From assembly GCF_027925385.1 (NCBI RefSeq), contig NZ_AP027142.1, positions 3,372,501 through 3,436,500 on the forward strand: DNA of 64,000 nt. The letters run 5' to 3'. The translations under genes were made by a program, and so were the position numbers. The DNA is from Methylocystis iwaonis. Its GTDB lineage: Bacteria > Pseudomonadota > Alphaproteobacteria > Rhizobiales > Beijerinckiaceae. The notes below the pieces were generated by a model, which was not told the DNA's origin, made no database searches, and was given only the letters and a program-made list of their open reading frames with translations. This document shows positions 18,436 to 26,609 of the stretch, piece by piece. Positions within the stretch are counted from its first letter, which is position 1. Every line of letters starts with the position of its first letter.

Positions 18436-18771
18436 CTATCGCTGGATCGACGCCAGATAAGCGAGCAGCGCCTCGATCTGCTGCGCGTCGAACCGGAACT
18501 GCGGCATCTCCGGCCCCTCATGGCCGACGACGATGCCCTCGCCCAGCGCCTCCTCCAGATTGGAGAGCGGATATCTGCGGGCGAGGTAACGGAAGGGCGG
18601 CGCTTTGGGGTTGGCGCTCGCGCCTGTTCGGCCGATGGCGTGGCAACGGCTGCAATTGGCTTTTGCGATGCTGGCCCCGAGCGCCAGACGCCCCCTGTCC
18701 GCCGCGGCAGGCGCCAAGCCGAGCGTGGCGGCAAGAACAACGAGGGCGGCGGAGAGCGCGAAGCGAAGCAT
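18436..18771 (-). CDS. small class I cytochrome c, exported
   Basis: A protein of about 111 residues if started at ATG 18771, which begins directly with a signal peptide (LRFALSAALVVLA...APAAA). The heme c motif is CSRCH, followed by AIGRTGAS; a C-terminal Met ligand is likely in PEMPQF. The last helix IEALLAYLASIQR is typical of monoheme class I cytochromes. A longer frame to 18807 adds a poor N terminus. It follows the universal stress protein gene by about 40 bp and may share its transcript. Confidence 0.85.
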   Translation of the reverse strand: MLRFALSAALVVLAATLGLAPAAADRGRLALGASIAKANCSRCHAIGRTGASANPKAPPFRYLARRYPLSNLEEALGEGIVVGHEGPEMPQFRFDAQQIEALLAYLASIQR

Positions 18772-18813
18772 GTTCGTCAATCTAGCCGCCGCTCCTGCGC
18801 CCGCCATCCGCGC

Positions 18814-19242
18814 CTATTGCCGCACCACCAGCACCGAGCATTTGGCGTGGCGCACGATCGTCTTGGCGTTGGAGCCCAGGAGATAGGTCGCCATGGTCGG
18901 GCGATGCGAGCCGACGACGATGAGATCGGCGCCCCAGTCTTCAGCCTCGGCGAGGACCTCGGGATAGACGGCGCCGAAACGCACCGTGGAAGAAACCCGC
19001 CCGGCCGGCAGATCGACCTTGCCGGCGACATCCGCCAGATCCCTCTCCGCCGCAAGGCGCATTTCCTCGTCGAAATTCGGCGGGATGTAATCGACAAAAG
19101 CCACCGGCACGAGCGGCTGGACGCTCACGAGGCGCAACTGCGCCTCGGGGGCGGCCTTCGCCAGAGACAAGGCGGCGTCGAGCCCGATCCTAGTCATGTC
19201 GGCTTCGCCCAAATCCACGGGCACGAGAATCTTCTTGTACAT
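18814..19242 (-). CDS. universal stress protein, UspA family
   Basis: A 142-residue single Usp domain. It starts MYKKILVPVDLGEAD, the typical first strand with an Asp, and ends with the ATP-binding loop GSHRPTMATYLLGSNAKTIV (about residues 112-131), which has the spacing G-x2-G-x9-G-S/T in slightly modified form, followed by CSVLVVRQ. Such cytoplasmic proteins respond to stress or energy state. A cytochrome c gene lies immediately downstream. Confidence 0.88.
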   Translation of the reverse strand: MYKKILVPVDLGEADMTRIGLDAALSLAKAAPEAQLRLVSVQPLVPVAFVDYIPPNFDEEMRLAAERDLADVAGKVDLPAGRVSSTVRFGAVYPEVLAEAEDWGADLIVVGSHRPTMATYLLGSNAKTIVRHAKCSVLVVRQ

Positions 19243-19346
19243 CGCCGCCGCCTCCCTCTATGGTTTTCGTTCAAATCGTCCGGCCTAATATAGGCGCTCG
19301 GCCATCCCCGCGCGAGCGGGCGGGTCGCCGCATGGCTAGAAAATCC

Positions 19347-19838
19347 TTATTGCTTGCGCGTCAGGCGGCCGACCGCCGCTTTCGTCGCCATGATGGTCTC
19401 GAGCGACTGCGCGCGCTTGGAGGCGGCCTGCGCCACAGCGGCTTTCACCTCCTCGACCGTGTAAGGCTTGGGTATCACCAACACGGGCTCGAGGTCGCCG
19501 GTTTGAAGCCATTGCGGAACGGCGGTCACGAACACCACCGCGGCGTCGATCTGCTTGAGCATCTCGTCGACCGCGACGATTCCCGAGCTGCCGTCGGCCA
19601 GCCGCACATCGGCGACCACCACCGCCGGCCGCGATTTGAGGGCGAGCGACAACGCCTCTTCCTGGGTGCGGGCCGGACCGATCACCCGATGCCCGAGATC
19701 GGTGATGATGAACTCGATGTCCTTGGCGATGATCGACTCGTCTTCCACGACCAGCACGTCGAGGGCGCGCTGGCGACGTTTCATCCGGGGGTGCGGCGCT
19801 GTTTCGGGCGCCTGCGCTTCATCCAGGGGCAAATTCAC
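19347..19838 (-). CDS. single-domain response regulator (receiver only)
   Basis: A 163-residue protein with a 28-residue N-terminal extension and one receiver domain. Acidic residues ED lie in LVVEDESIIAKDIE, the phosphoacceptor Asp in VVVADVRLADGSSGI, Thr in FVTAV and Lys in VIPKPYT. IIAKDIEFII and DVRLADGSSGI resemble the receiver of PhyR-type proteins, but the sigma-like domain is absent. The C-terminal tail is short and basic. It probably relays phosphate between kinases or is an output through protein binding. Confidence 0.82.
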   Translation of the reverse strand: MNLPLDEAQAPETAPHPRMKRRQRALDVLVVEDESIIAKDIEFIITDLGHRVIGPARTQEEALSLALKSRPAVVVADVRLADGSSGIVAVDEMLKQIDAAVVFVTAVPQWLQTGDLEPVLVIPKPYTVEEVKAAVAQAASKRAQSLETIMATKAAVGRLTRKQ

Positions 19839-20095
19839 GGCGGAGCCTCTCTCCTCGCAGCAATCCTGCGGTTTCGGACGCCAATCTCCCGAGTAGAAGC
19901 GCGTCGATTAACGGCAAGCGCTTACGCGCGGCTCAAGCAATGGATCGTTAACGCGCGTAAATGCCGAGCGTTCCGAGGCGCTTGCCGCTTTTGCGCGACG
20001 CGCTGCGTTGCGGCATTTTGTCCATTCTTGCGTTCTACGCCCAAAATGGGCGCGGCCTCGTTGAAGCAAACGGAAGCGCCCAATAGATTCACAAT

Positions 20096-20182
20096 CAGTC
20101 AGCTTACCTTCCTGCTGATCTTGCCCTTTTGGGCGTTCTCCCCCCGACTTGGGCTGCTGGCGACGGCAGCCCATTTTTCTTT
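20096..20182 (+). ncRNA. candidate small RNA (about 85 nt) with promoter and terminator
   Basis: On the plus strand TTGAAG (20061-20066) and TAGATT (20084-20089) are spaced 17 bp, predicting a start near 20096. The transcript would end at a hairpin TGGGCTGC/GCAGCCCA (20150-20173) followed by a T-rich tract (20174-20182). A second small hairpin (GCCCTTTTGGGC) lies near 20123. Both flanking genes are on the minus strand, so neither signal belongs to them. Confidence 0.35.
20150..20182 (+). terminator. orphan rho-independent terminator
   Basis: An 8-bp GC-rich stem (20150-20157 with 20166-20173) is followed by TTTTTCTTT. No plus-strand protein gene precedes it; see the candidate small RNA. Confidence 0.6.
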
Positions 20183-20187
20183 CGTGA

Positions 20188-20670
20188 TCAGATATAAGGC
20201 GCGAGCGCGCGCACCAGTTTCACGAGGCGGCGCATTTCTCGCTGCCAGAACTGTTCGTAATCCGCCCGGATGATCGGCTGGTCGTTACGCACGGCCACCT
20301 GCCATTTATCCGGCTCGACCTTTTCCAGAAGGCCGCGCTTCTGCAAAGCGAGCAGCTTTCTGCGCACCGTCTCCCGCGGGATTCCGGTAAGTTCCGATAT
20401 TCGGGAGAGGGTGGGCGGAACCGCCCACAGAACGTCCTGCTCCTGCTCCTGCAGGCGGCCGCGCTCCTCGCGCAGATAGTAACGGGAAACGAAAATAAAG
20501 ATCAGCAGCTCGTCGAGATCACCGTTGAATACCTTACGAAAATCGATGAGCTGGGCGACCAGAAACTCGATGAACTCGTGCTGAAAGGTCACATAGTTTT
20601 CCTGAACGATCGTATCCGGAAAACTCCTCTCTTCTTCGGGCATGGGATTATCCAGTCGGGCAATTTTCAT
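20188..20670 (-). CDS. winged-helix DNA-binding protein (Crp-type HTH), no recognised sensor domain
   Basis: A protein of about 160 residues from ATG 20670. The central/C-terminal part carries a helix-turn-helix SELTGIPRETVRRKLLALQKRGLLEK, close to HTH_Crp/MarR-like winged helices. The N-terminal half (FPDTIVQENYVTFQHEFIEFLV...) is helical and does not resemble a cyclic-nucleotide domain. The upstream extension to 20751 is Arg-rich and unlikely. I cannot assign a regulon. Confidence 0.6.
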   Translation of the reverse strand: MKIARLDNPMPEEERSFPDTIVQENYVTFQHEFIEFLVAQLIDFRKVFNGDLDELLIFIFVSRYYLREERGRLQEQEQDVLWAVPPTLSRISELTGIPRETVRRKLLALQKRGLLEKVEPDKWQVAVRNDQPIIRADYEQFWQREMRRLVKLVRALAPYI

Positions 20671-20829
20671 CGGGAATGAGCGGAACGACGCTTCGGCGCG
20701 CCACGCACGCGAGACCGGCGCCCTCGGCTCGCGACGCTGGCGCGAAGGCAAACGCCGGCGATAGTCGTTCCGTCACGAGATAAAGGGCGTCCCTCGCCAG
20801 AGAGGTCGAGGGACGCTCATTTTCGACAA

Positions 20830-22398
20830 TCAGACCGCCTGCATCGCCTCCGGCTTGGAGCGGCCGCGCTTCACCATCAGCTTATTGAGCGCCGAGACAT
20901 AGGCGCGCGCCGAAGCGACGAGCGTGTCCGGATCGGCGCCCCGGCCGGTGACGGATTTGCCCTCTTCGGTGAGGCGCACGGAGACTTCCGCCTGCGCGTC
21001 GGTGCCCTCGGTGACGGCGTGGACCTGATAGAGCTCCAGCGTCGCCTCATGCGGCGCGAGCGCCTTGATGGCGTTGAAGATCGCGTCCACCGGGCCATTG
21101 CCGGTCGCCTGGTGAGTCACCTTGTCGCCGTCGATGTCGAGCGTGAGAGCCGCCGACTGCGGACCATGCGTGCCGGCCATGACCATCAAGGCGAGCACCT
21201 TGATGTGATCATGCGCCGAAACGATCTCGTCGTCGACGAGCGCAACCAGATCTTCGTCGTAGACGAACTTCTTGCGGTCGGCGAGATCCTTGAAGCGGTT
21301 GAAGGCGTCCTGCAACGCATTCTCGCCGAGGTCGTAGCCCAGCTCCTTCAGCTTTTCGCGGAAGGCGTGGCGGCCGGAGTGCTTGCCCATGACGAGCGAG
21401 GTCTTGGTGACGCCGACGCTCTCGGGCGTCATGATCTCGTAAGTATGCGCATTTTTGAGCATGCCGTCCTGATGGATGCCGCTCTCATGCGCAAAGGCGT
21501 TACGGCCGACGATCGCCTTGTTGTATTGCACCGGGAAGGACGTCACCGCCGAGACGAGCTTGGAGGCGCGCGTCAGCAGCGTGGCGTCGATGTTGGTGTG
21601 ATAGGGCAGAATGTCGTGACGCGTCTTCAACGCCATCACGATTTCCTCCATCGCGGCGTTGCCCGCGCGCTCGCCCAGACCATTGATCGTGCATTCGACC
21701 TGCCGCGCGCCGCCGCGCACGCCGGCGAGCGAATTGGCGACCGCGAGACCCAGATCGTCGTGGCAATGGACGGAGAAAATCGCCTTGTCCGAATTGGGCA
21801 CGCGCTCGCGCACGGTGCGGAAAAGCTGCTCATATTCCTGCGGCGTCGTATAGCCGACGGTGTCGGGAATATTGATCGTCGTCGCGCCGGCTTTGATCGC
21901 CGTTTCGACGCAGCGGCACAGGAAATCGATTTCCGTGCGCGTGCCGTCCTCCGCCGACCATTCGACGTCCGCCACCTGATTGCGCGCGCGACCAACCGAG
22001 GAGGCGACCAGCTCCAGCACCCGCGCCGGCTCCATCTGGAGCTTGTATTTCATGTGAACGGGCGAGGTGGAGATGAAAGTGTGGATGCGCGCCCGCTTCG
22101 CCTCGCGCAGCGCCTCGGCGCAGCGGTCGATGTCTTTTTCGGACGCGCGCGCCAGGCCGGCGACCGTCGCATTCTTCACGCGCCGCGCGACCTCGCAGAC
22201 GCTTTCGAAATCGCCGGGGCTCGCAATTGGAAAGCCCGCCTCGATGATGTCGACGCCCAATTGGTCGAGCAGTTCGGCGACTTCCAGCTTTTCCTCCAGC
22301 GTCATGGAGGCGCCGGGCGATTGCTCGCCGTCACGCAGGGTCGTGTCGAAAATGACGACGCGCTCGCCGTCCTGGCAGCCATGTGCGGTATGGGTCAT
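20830..22398 (-). CDS. leuA: 2-isopropylmalate synthase
   Basis: A 522-residue enzyme that condenses acetyl-CoA with 2-ketoisovalerate, the first step of leucine synthesis. The catalytic barrel starts [15 protein letters not shown] (metal-binding Asp and Arg) and contains [13 protein letters not shown] (metal-binding His) and [13 protein letters not shown]. The C-terminal regulatory domain (about 390-510) is the leucine-binding LeuA dimer region. Full length for type 1 LeuA. A predicted leader peptide with four Leu codons and a hairpin lie upstream, suggesting attenuation. leuB is in the same window, 37 kb away. Confidence 0.95.
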   Translation of the reverse strand: MTHTAHGCQDGERVVIFDTTLRDGEQSPGASMTLEEKLEVAELLDQLGVDIIEAGFPIASPGDFESVCEVARRVKNATVAGLARASEKDIDRCAEALREAKRARIHTFISTSPVHMKYKLQMEPARVLELVASSVGRARNQVADVEWSAEDGTRTEIDFLCRCVETAIKAGATTINIPDTVGYTTPQEYEQLFRTVRERVPNSDKAIFSVHCHDDLGLAVANSLAGVRGGARQVECTINGLGERAGNAAMEEIVMALKTRHDILPYHTNIDATLLTRASKLVSAVTSFPVQYNKAIVGRNAFAHESGIHQDGMLKNAHTYEIMTPESVGVTKTSLVMGKHSGRHAFREKLKELGYDLGENALQDAFNRFKDLADRKKFVYDEDLVALVDDEIVSAHDHIKVLALMVMAGTHGPQSAALTLDIDGDKVTHQATGNGPVDAIFNAIKALAPHEATLELYQVHAVTEGTDAQAEVSVRLTEEGKSVTGRGADPDTLVASARAYVSALNKLMVKRGRSKPEAMQAV

Positions 22399-22456
22399 GA
22401 TGAAACTTTCTGAAGCTGCTGCGCCCGATGTCAGGGCATATCCGGGTTACGTCGAG

Positions 22457-22496
22457 CCCCTGACCGCCTGGGCAAAAGCCCTGCGGGCGTCAGGGG
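22457..22496 (-). promoter_or_regulatory. hairpin upstream of leuA, possible attenuator
   Basis: On the minus strand CCCCTGAC (22496-22489) pairs perfectly with GTCAGGGG (22464-22457). Nested inside are GCCC-GCA-GGGC followed by TTTT. The structure overlaps the stop codon of the predicted Leu-rich leader peptide and ends about 58 nt before the leuA start, the layout expected for ribosome-mediated attenuation. Confidence 0.5.
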
Positions 22497-22594
22497 CGAC
22501 GAAGAAGCAGCAGGCCGGCGCGCGCAAAAGCCGCGCAAGAGCCGGCAAGCCCGCACGCCTTTTTAGCTTCAAATGTGGCGGTATCGGCAGCCAC
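22490..22594 (-). CDS. predicted leuA leader peptide, Leu-rich end (34 residues)
   Basis: A GTG-initiated 34-codon frame ends with G-L-L-L-L-R-R-P and a TGA. The four Leu codons (CTG CTG CTT CTT, 22513-22502) lie immediately before the stop and before the hairpin at 22496-22457. Its coding is weak otherwise (start GTG 22594, poor ribosome site), so the support is the Leu cluster in the right place upstream of leuA. A leucyl-tRNA shortage would stall the ribosome here. Confidence 0.45.
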   Translation of the reverse strand: MAADTATFEAKKACGLAGSCAAFARAGLLLLRRP

Positions 22595-22798
22595 CTTCCG
22601 ACGTCCTCGCTTCGACGGCCTTCTCCAGGCCGAAATCGCCCAAGGATAAGCAAATACGCGGCGGCAGGCAAGCGACCGCCTGCGTGTCCGACGTAAGTCG
22701 AGGCTATCAAAAGTCTATTCGAAGCGCATTTGTTTTTTTGCGCTTTCCGCCTTTCGTGCCTCTTGCCCAAAGGCCGATATGAGCCCTAACATCTCTCC

Positions 22799-23320
22799 AT
22801 GGTCAAAACCGCCTTCTCGATCCGCCACGCACGCCCCGGCGACGCCGAGGAAATTGCACGCGTTCACGACGCTTCCTGGCGCGACGCCTATCGCGGCGTC
22901 ATTCCTGGCGTCGAACTCGAACGCATGATTGCGCGGCGCGGGCCGGCTTGGTGGCATTCCGCGATCGTGCGCGGCACGGGCCTGCTCGTGCTGGATTTCG
23001 ACAAGCAGATCGCCGGCTACTCGACCTATGGCCGCAACCGCGTGCCGTCGATGCCCTATTCGGGCGAAATCTTCGAGCTGTATTTGGCGCCGCAGCATCA
23101 GGGCCTGGGCTTGGGCCGGCGCCTGTTCAACGCGGCGCGGCGCGAGCTCGCCGAGCACGGCTATCTCTCGACGATCGTCTGGGCGCTCGCTGATAATGAG
23201 AAGGCGCTGTCTTTCTACCGCGGCCTCGGCGGCCAGACCGTCCGTCGCGCGGAAGAGCGCTTCGGCTCGGATATGCTGACGCGCGTCGCCTTCGGCTTCG
23301 TCTCCGCGCCCGTACGCTAA
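22799..23320 (+). CDS. GNAT-family N-acetyltransferase
   Basis: A 173-residue acetyltransferase with the four GNAT motifs: FSIRHARPGDAEEIARVH at the N terminus, EIFELYLAPQHQGLGLGRRL containing the acetyl-CoA loop Q-x-x-G-x-G/L (about residues 98-108), and LADNEKALSFYRGLGGQ near the end. The substrate is not deducible. It is divergent from leuA across a 400-bp gap and ends next to intergenic palindromes. Confidence 0.88.
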   Translation: MVKTAFSIRHARPGDAEEIARVHDASWRDAYRGVIPGVELERMIARRGPAWWHSAIVRGTGLLVLDFDKQIAGYSTYGRNRVPSMPYSGEIFELYLAPQHQGLGLGRRLFNAARRELAEHGYLSTIVWALADNEKALSFYRGLGGQTVRRAEERFGSDMLTRVAFGFVSAPVR

Positions 23321-23326
23321 TCACGC

Positions 23327-23368
23327 CGTCATTGCGAGCGTAGCGAAGCGCGATCTCCTCGCAATGAT
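23327..23368. repeat. intergenic palindromic repeat, family B (short form)
   Basis: CGTCATTGCGAG and CTCGCAATGATCG form the ends of a 42-bp inverted repeat directly after the GNAT gene stop; it is a shortened relative of the elements at 11670 and 56612. Confidence 0.8.
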
Positions 23369-23402
23369 CGACCGGTGCTAGGTCCGCATGGACTGGGTCA
23401 GT

Positions 23403-23492
23403 GTCATTCCCGACGCTCGCGCAGCGAGCGATCGGGAATCCAGAGCAAAACCAGCGCTATTTTGGCTCTGGATTCCCGGTCGGGCTTTCAGC
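23403..23492. repeat. intergenic palindromic repeat, family A
   Basis: It starts GTCATTCCCGACGCTCG and contains CGGGAATCCAGAGC and GCTCTGGATTCCCGGTCGGGC, matching the element at 11542-11645 in the opposite internal order. It sits between convergent genes. Confidence 0.85.
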
Positions 23493-23520
23493 ACTTGTTC
23501 AAACGGAAATGGTCTGACGC

Positions 23521-24726
23521 TCAGCGCCCTTTCAACCTCGTGAGGATTTCCTTCGTCGCGAAGCCGTCGGCGGGCTGTATCCCTTCCGCGATCTGAAAGG
23601 CATGGACGGCGTTACGGCTGGTGCGGCCCAACTTCCCGTCGATTGCGCCCCGGTAATAGCCCTTCTCGGTCAGCAACTGCTGCATCGCCTTGACGTCGCC
23701 GGTGGAAAGTGGCGCGACGCGCGGCCAAGGGGTTAACGGCGTCTCTCGTCCGGCGATACGATCCGCGAGAATAGCAACCGACATCGCATAGGCGTCCGAA
23801 GTATTATATTGCCGAATGACCTCGAAGTTATCCGAGATCAGAAACGCCGGCCCATTCGCGCCAGCCGGCAAGTAAAGGCTTGCTGCGCCACTTGAAGGCA
23901 GCGCCTCTCCGTCCGCCCGCTGAACGCCCAGCGACCGACAGCGACCGAAGTCGAGATCGAAAGCCGCGTAATCGAAGCCATCCGGCAGGCGGACCTCGAC
24001 CACCGCAGGAAGGCCAGCGACCCAACCGGATTTCGCAAGGAAACGCGCGATCGAGGCGACGGCGTCCGCATGCGAACGCCAGATATCCGGCGCGCCGGCG
24101 CCGTCGTCGCTTTCCGCATATTTAAGATAGGCGGAAGGCATGAACTGCGGCTGGCCCATGGCGCCCGCCCAGGAGCCGCGCAATTGCGCGCGCGTCGCAT
24201 AGCCCTTTTCCAGCATCACCAGAGCGGCGACGAATTCCTCGATGAACGTCTCGGCGCGGTGGCCTTTCCAGGCGAGCGTCGCCAGCACCTTCAGAACATC
24301 GGCGCCCCCGGTCGCCGTCCCGAAATTGCTCTCGACGCCGAGAATGGCGACGATGATCTCGCCAGGAACGCCATGCCGCGCCGTCGCCCGGCGCAAAGGG
24401 CCGGCGAGCTCCGCCGCGACGGATTGGCCGCGCGCGACGCGGCTGCTCGTCACCGCTCCAGCGAGATAGGCGGGGATGGAGATGGTGAATTCGGCCTGGG
24501 CCTTGGGCTTGGCGAGAACGCCCGGCTCCGGCGCGAGGCCAAAGACCGCCGCCTCGAAGGTGGCGCGGGAGACGCCCGCCGCCTGGGCTTGCGGCCAGAT
24601 GTTTTGCAGAAATTGCGCGAAATCTTCAGCCTGCGCCGGAAGGGCGAGCGCGATCAGGCTCAGAGCCAGCCCCTGCAAGGCGCGGCGACGATCGAGAGGG
24701 CCCAAGGCCCTTTCCCTGCGGCTCAT
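23521..24726 (-). CDS. lytic murein transglycosylase (MltB type) with peptidoglycan-binding domain
   Basis: A protein of about 401 residues started at ATG 24726, which gives a basic N region and a hydrophobic export signal (RRRALQGLALSLIALALPAQA). The SLT_2/MltB catalytic domain spans about 30-320: the catalytic Glu is in AILGVESNFG, and GSWAGAMGQPQFMPSAY is a family signature. A C-terminal peptidoglycan-binding domain (about 340-400; VKAMQQLLTEKGYYRGAIDGKLGRTSRNAV) follows. It cleaves glycan strands in the periplasm. It is divergent from irr with a 127-bp gap. Confidence 0.92.
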   Translation of the reverse strand: MSRRERALGPLDRRRALQGLALSLIALALPAQAEDFAQFLQNIWPQAQAAGVSRATFEAAVFGLAPEPGVLAKPKAQAEFTISIPAYLAGAVTSSRVARGQSVAAELAGPLRRATARHGVPGEIIVAILGVESNFGTATGGADVLKVLATLAWKGHRAETFIEEFVAALVMLEKGYATRAQLRGSWAGAMGQPQFMPSAYLKYAESDDGAGAPDIWRSHADAVASIARFLAKSGWVAGLPAVVEVRLPDGFDYAAFDLDFGRCRSLGVQRADGEALPSSGAASLYLPAGANGPAFLISDNFEVIRQYNTSDAYAMSVAILADRIAGRETPLTPWPRVAPLSTGDVKAMQQLLTEKGYYRGAIDGKLGRTSRNAVHAFQIAEGIQPADGFATKEILTRLKGR

Positions 24727-24853
24727 TGTCTTCCCCTGGCCCTGCTTGTTTGGAAATCTTTCATATTGCAGCATTTGACAGGCCAGCCGCGCTGCCGTCT
24801 ACTGAAGACAACAGAGTTTCGAGGGGCGAGATTGCTCGCTGTCGGTCCTTACA

Positions 24854-25327
24854 ATGACACATCAAGCTGTGCCTAGAAGCTTCAACGACTCCCGCCGCTT
24901 GCGGGAGCAGCCCGCCGGCGTTCCGCTGGATCCGAAGACCAAGCTCCGCAACGCCGGCCTGCGCCCCACCGTGCAACGTCTGGCGCTCAGTAAGCTTCTC
25001 TTCGGCAAAGGCGATCGCCACGTCAGCGCCGAGGCGCTCCATGCCGAGGCGCGCGAAGCCGGCCTCACCATGTCGCTCTCGACTGTCTACAACACGCTGA
25101 ACCAATTCGCGCAAGCTGGGCTTCTGCGGGAGATCGCGGTCCAGGGCCCGCGCACCTATTTCCACACCCGCACCTCGCCTCACCACCATTTCATGGATGA
25201 AGCCACAGGCCGCATGTTCGACGCGGCCGATCGCTCGGTGGAGTTCTCCCGCCTGCCGGCGCCGCCGGAGGGCATGGAGATCGTCGGCTGCGACGTGATC
25301 ATCCGCATTCGCCCCAAGAAGGGCTGA
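24854..25327 (+). CDS. irr: iron response regulator Irr (Fur family)
   Basis: A 157-residue Fur-family protein. The winged helix (about 30-90) contains LRPTVQRLALSKLLF and TMSLSTVYNTLNQFAQAGLLREI. The dimerisation part has PHHHFMDEATGRMFDA, where the HHH motif replaces the usual Fur zinc/iron set and is the heme-responsive region of alphaproteobacterial Irr proteins. Irr represses heme synthesis and iron-dependent genes when iron is scarce. Its own neighbours (a transglycosylase and galU) show no link to iron. Confidence 0.88.
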   Translation: MTHQAVPRSFNDSRRLREQPAGVPLDPKTKLRNAGLRPTVQRLALSKLLFGKGDRHVSAEALHAEAREAGLTMSLSTVYNTLNQFAQAGLLREIAVQGPRTYFHTRTSPHHHFMDEATGRMFDAADRSVEFSRLPAPPEGMEIVGCDVIIRIRPKKG

Positions 25328-25333
25328 GCGGTC

Positions 25334-25590
25334 CCGGATGCGCGCCTGAAGGCGCGCGGTCCAGCGCCACCATTGGACCGCGCGCCTTCAGGCGCGCTCA
25401 GTTTATCAGCAAACCTCCAAGGCGGCCTCGTCCTTCGAGACGCGAGCTTCGCTCGCTCCTCAGGATGAGGCCTAAGTGTTTGATGCAGAAGCCCCTCATG
25501 CTGAGGAGCCTGCGCAGCAGGCGTCTCGAAGCACGAGGGGCGTCGCCGCCACTTTATCAGCAGTCCGAGCGCGCCTTTAGGCGCGCTTGA
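25334..25590. repeat. cluster of intergenic palindromes between irr and galU
   Basis: Two inverted copies of a GCGCGCCTGAAGGCGCGC element (25350-25398) form a long stem with GGTCCA/TGGACC at its inner arms. Next come CTTCGAGACGCGAGCTTCGC (about 25434) and its reverse relative CTGCGCAGCAGGCGTCTCGAAG (up to about 25530) around CTCAGGATGAGG/CCTCATGCTGAGG, and a last GCGCGCCTTTAGGCGCGC (about 25567-25584). They lie between convergent genes and can terminate transcription in both directions. Confidence 0.75.
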
Positions 25591-25596
25591 TTATCT

Positions 25597-26481
25597 TCAG
25601 CCCAGAAGCTTTTTCAGCTCCGCCCGCAGCCCATCGGCCACATCCGGCCGCGCCAAGCCGAAGGCGACATTCGCCGCCAGGAAGCCGAGCTTCGAGCCCG
25701 TGTCATAGGTGCGGCCGTCGAAGCGCACGCCGTGGAAGGGCCGCTCCTTGGCGAGGTGGATCATGGCGTCGGTCAATTGGATCTCGCCGCCCGCGCCCTT
25801 CTCGCCCTTTTCGAGCAGCGCGAAGATCTCCGGCTCAAGAATATAGCGTCCCGAGATAATGAAGTTGCTGGGCGCGGTGCCCTGCGGCGGCTTCTCCACC
25901 ATGCCGGTGATCTCGAACGTCTCGCCGAAATCCTTGCCCTTGGCGACGATCCCGTATTGATGCGTCTCCTCGGGTCTCACCTCCTCGACGGCGATGATGT
26001 TGCCGCCGTGCTTCTCATAGGCCTCGACGGCCTGCGCCATGCAGCGCGAGGTTTTGCCGGCGGCCGGGAGGGTGATCATGTCGGGAAGCAGCACCGCGAA
26101 GGGCTCGTCGCCGATGATCTCGCGCGCGCACCAGACGGCGTGGCCGAGACCCAGCGGCGCTTGCTGGCGCGTGAAGCTCGTGGCGCCCGCCTTCGGCAGA
26201 TCGGCCATCAGGCTTTCGTATTCTTTTGTCTTGTTGCGGCGCTTAAGGGTGTCCTCGAGCTCATAGGACATGTCGAAGTGGTCCTCGATCGCGGCCTTGC
26301 CGCGTCCGGTGACGAAAACGAAATGCTCGATGCCGGCTTCGCGCGCCTCGTCGACCACATGCTGGACCACAGGACGGTCGACGACCGTCAGCATTTCCTT
26401 CGGCACCGCCTTTGTGGCCGGCAGGAAGCGCGTGCCGAGGCCGGCGACAGGAAAAACAGCCTTACGTATGCGTTTGGTCAT
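25597..26481 (-). CDS. galU: UTP-glucose-1-phosphate uridylyltransferase
   Basis: A 294-residue nucleotidyltransferase making UDP-glucose for cell-envelope and exopolysaccharide synthesis. The N terminus has the signature [25 protein letters not shown] (positions 7-31), and LPDM (about 132-135) and EKP in GMVEKPPQG are active-site parts. Full length for bacterial GalU. It is divergent from galE, whose product uses UDP-glucose, and the two probably work together. Confidence 0.95.
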   Translation of the reverse strand: MTKRIRKAVFPVAGLGTRFLPATKAVPKEMLTVVDRPVVQHVVDEAREAGIEHFVFVTGRGKAAIEDHFDMSYELEDTLKRRNKTKEYESLMADLPKAGATSFTRQQAPLGLGHAVWCAREIIGDEPFAVLLPDMITLPAAGKTSRCMAQAVEAYEKHGGNIIAVEEVRPEETHQYGIVAKGKDFGETFEITGMVEKPPQGTAPSNFIISGRYILEPEIFALLEKGEKGAGGEIQLTDAMIHLAKERPFHGVRFDGRTYDTGSKLGFLAANVAFGLARPDVADGLRAELKKLLG

Positions 26482-26609
26482 TGGTCCGACTTCGAGTGGT
26501 TAGGTTACGGAAGCGCCGAATCTCGCGTAAAAGACTCAAATTCTACGCAGCCGGCCTGAGTTTTAACGATGCGGCGTTAATTTGGGGTGAGGAACACCGG
26601 AGGGGCAAG

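Larger units (their letters stand above)
19839..20187. other. 349-bp gap with a candidate small RNA
   Basis: The gap lies between the receiver-only gene and the 3' end of the winged-helix gene, both on the minus strand. No convincing protein gene is visible; the plus strand carries the promoter-like and terminator-like signals described as a candidate ncRNA. Confidence 0.4.

Noticed and set aside
19908..20174. Minus-strand frame of about 88 codons
   Set aside because: Composition is not protein-like and it covers the candidate small RNA and terminator.
22399..22456. Riboswitch before leuA
   Set aside because: I could not recognise any known aptamer; the leader peptide and hairpin explain the region better.
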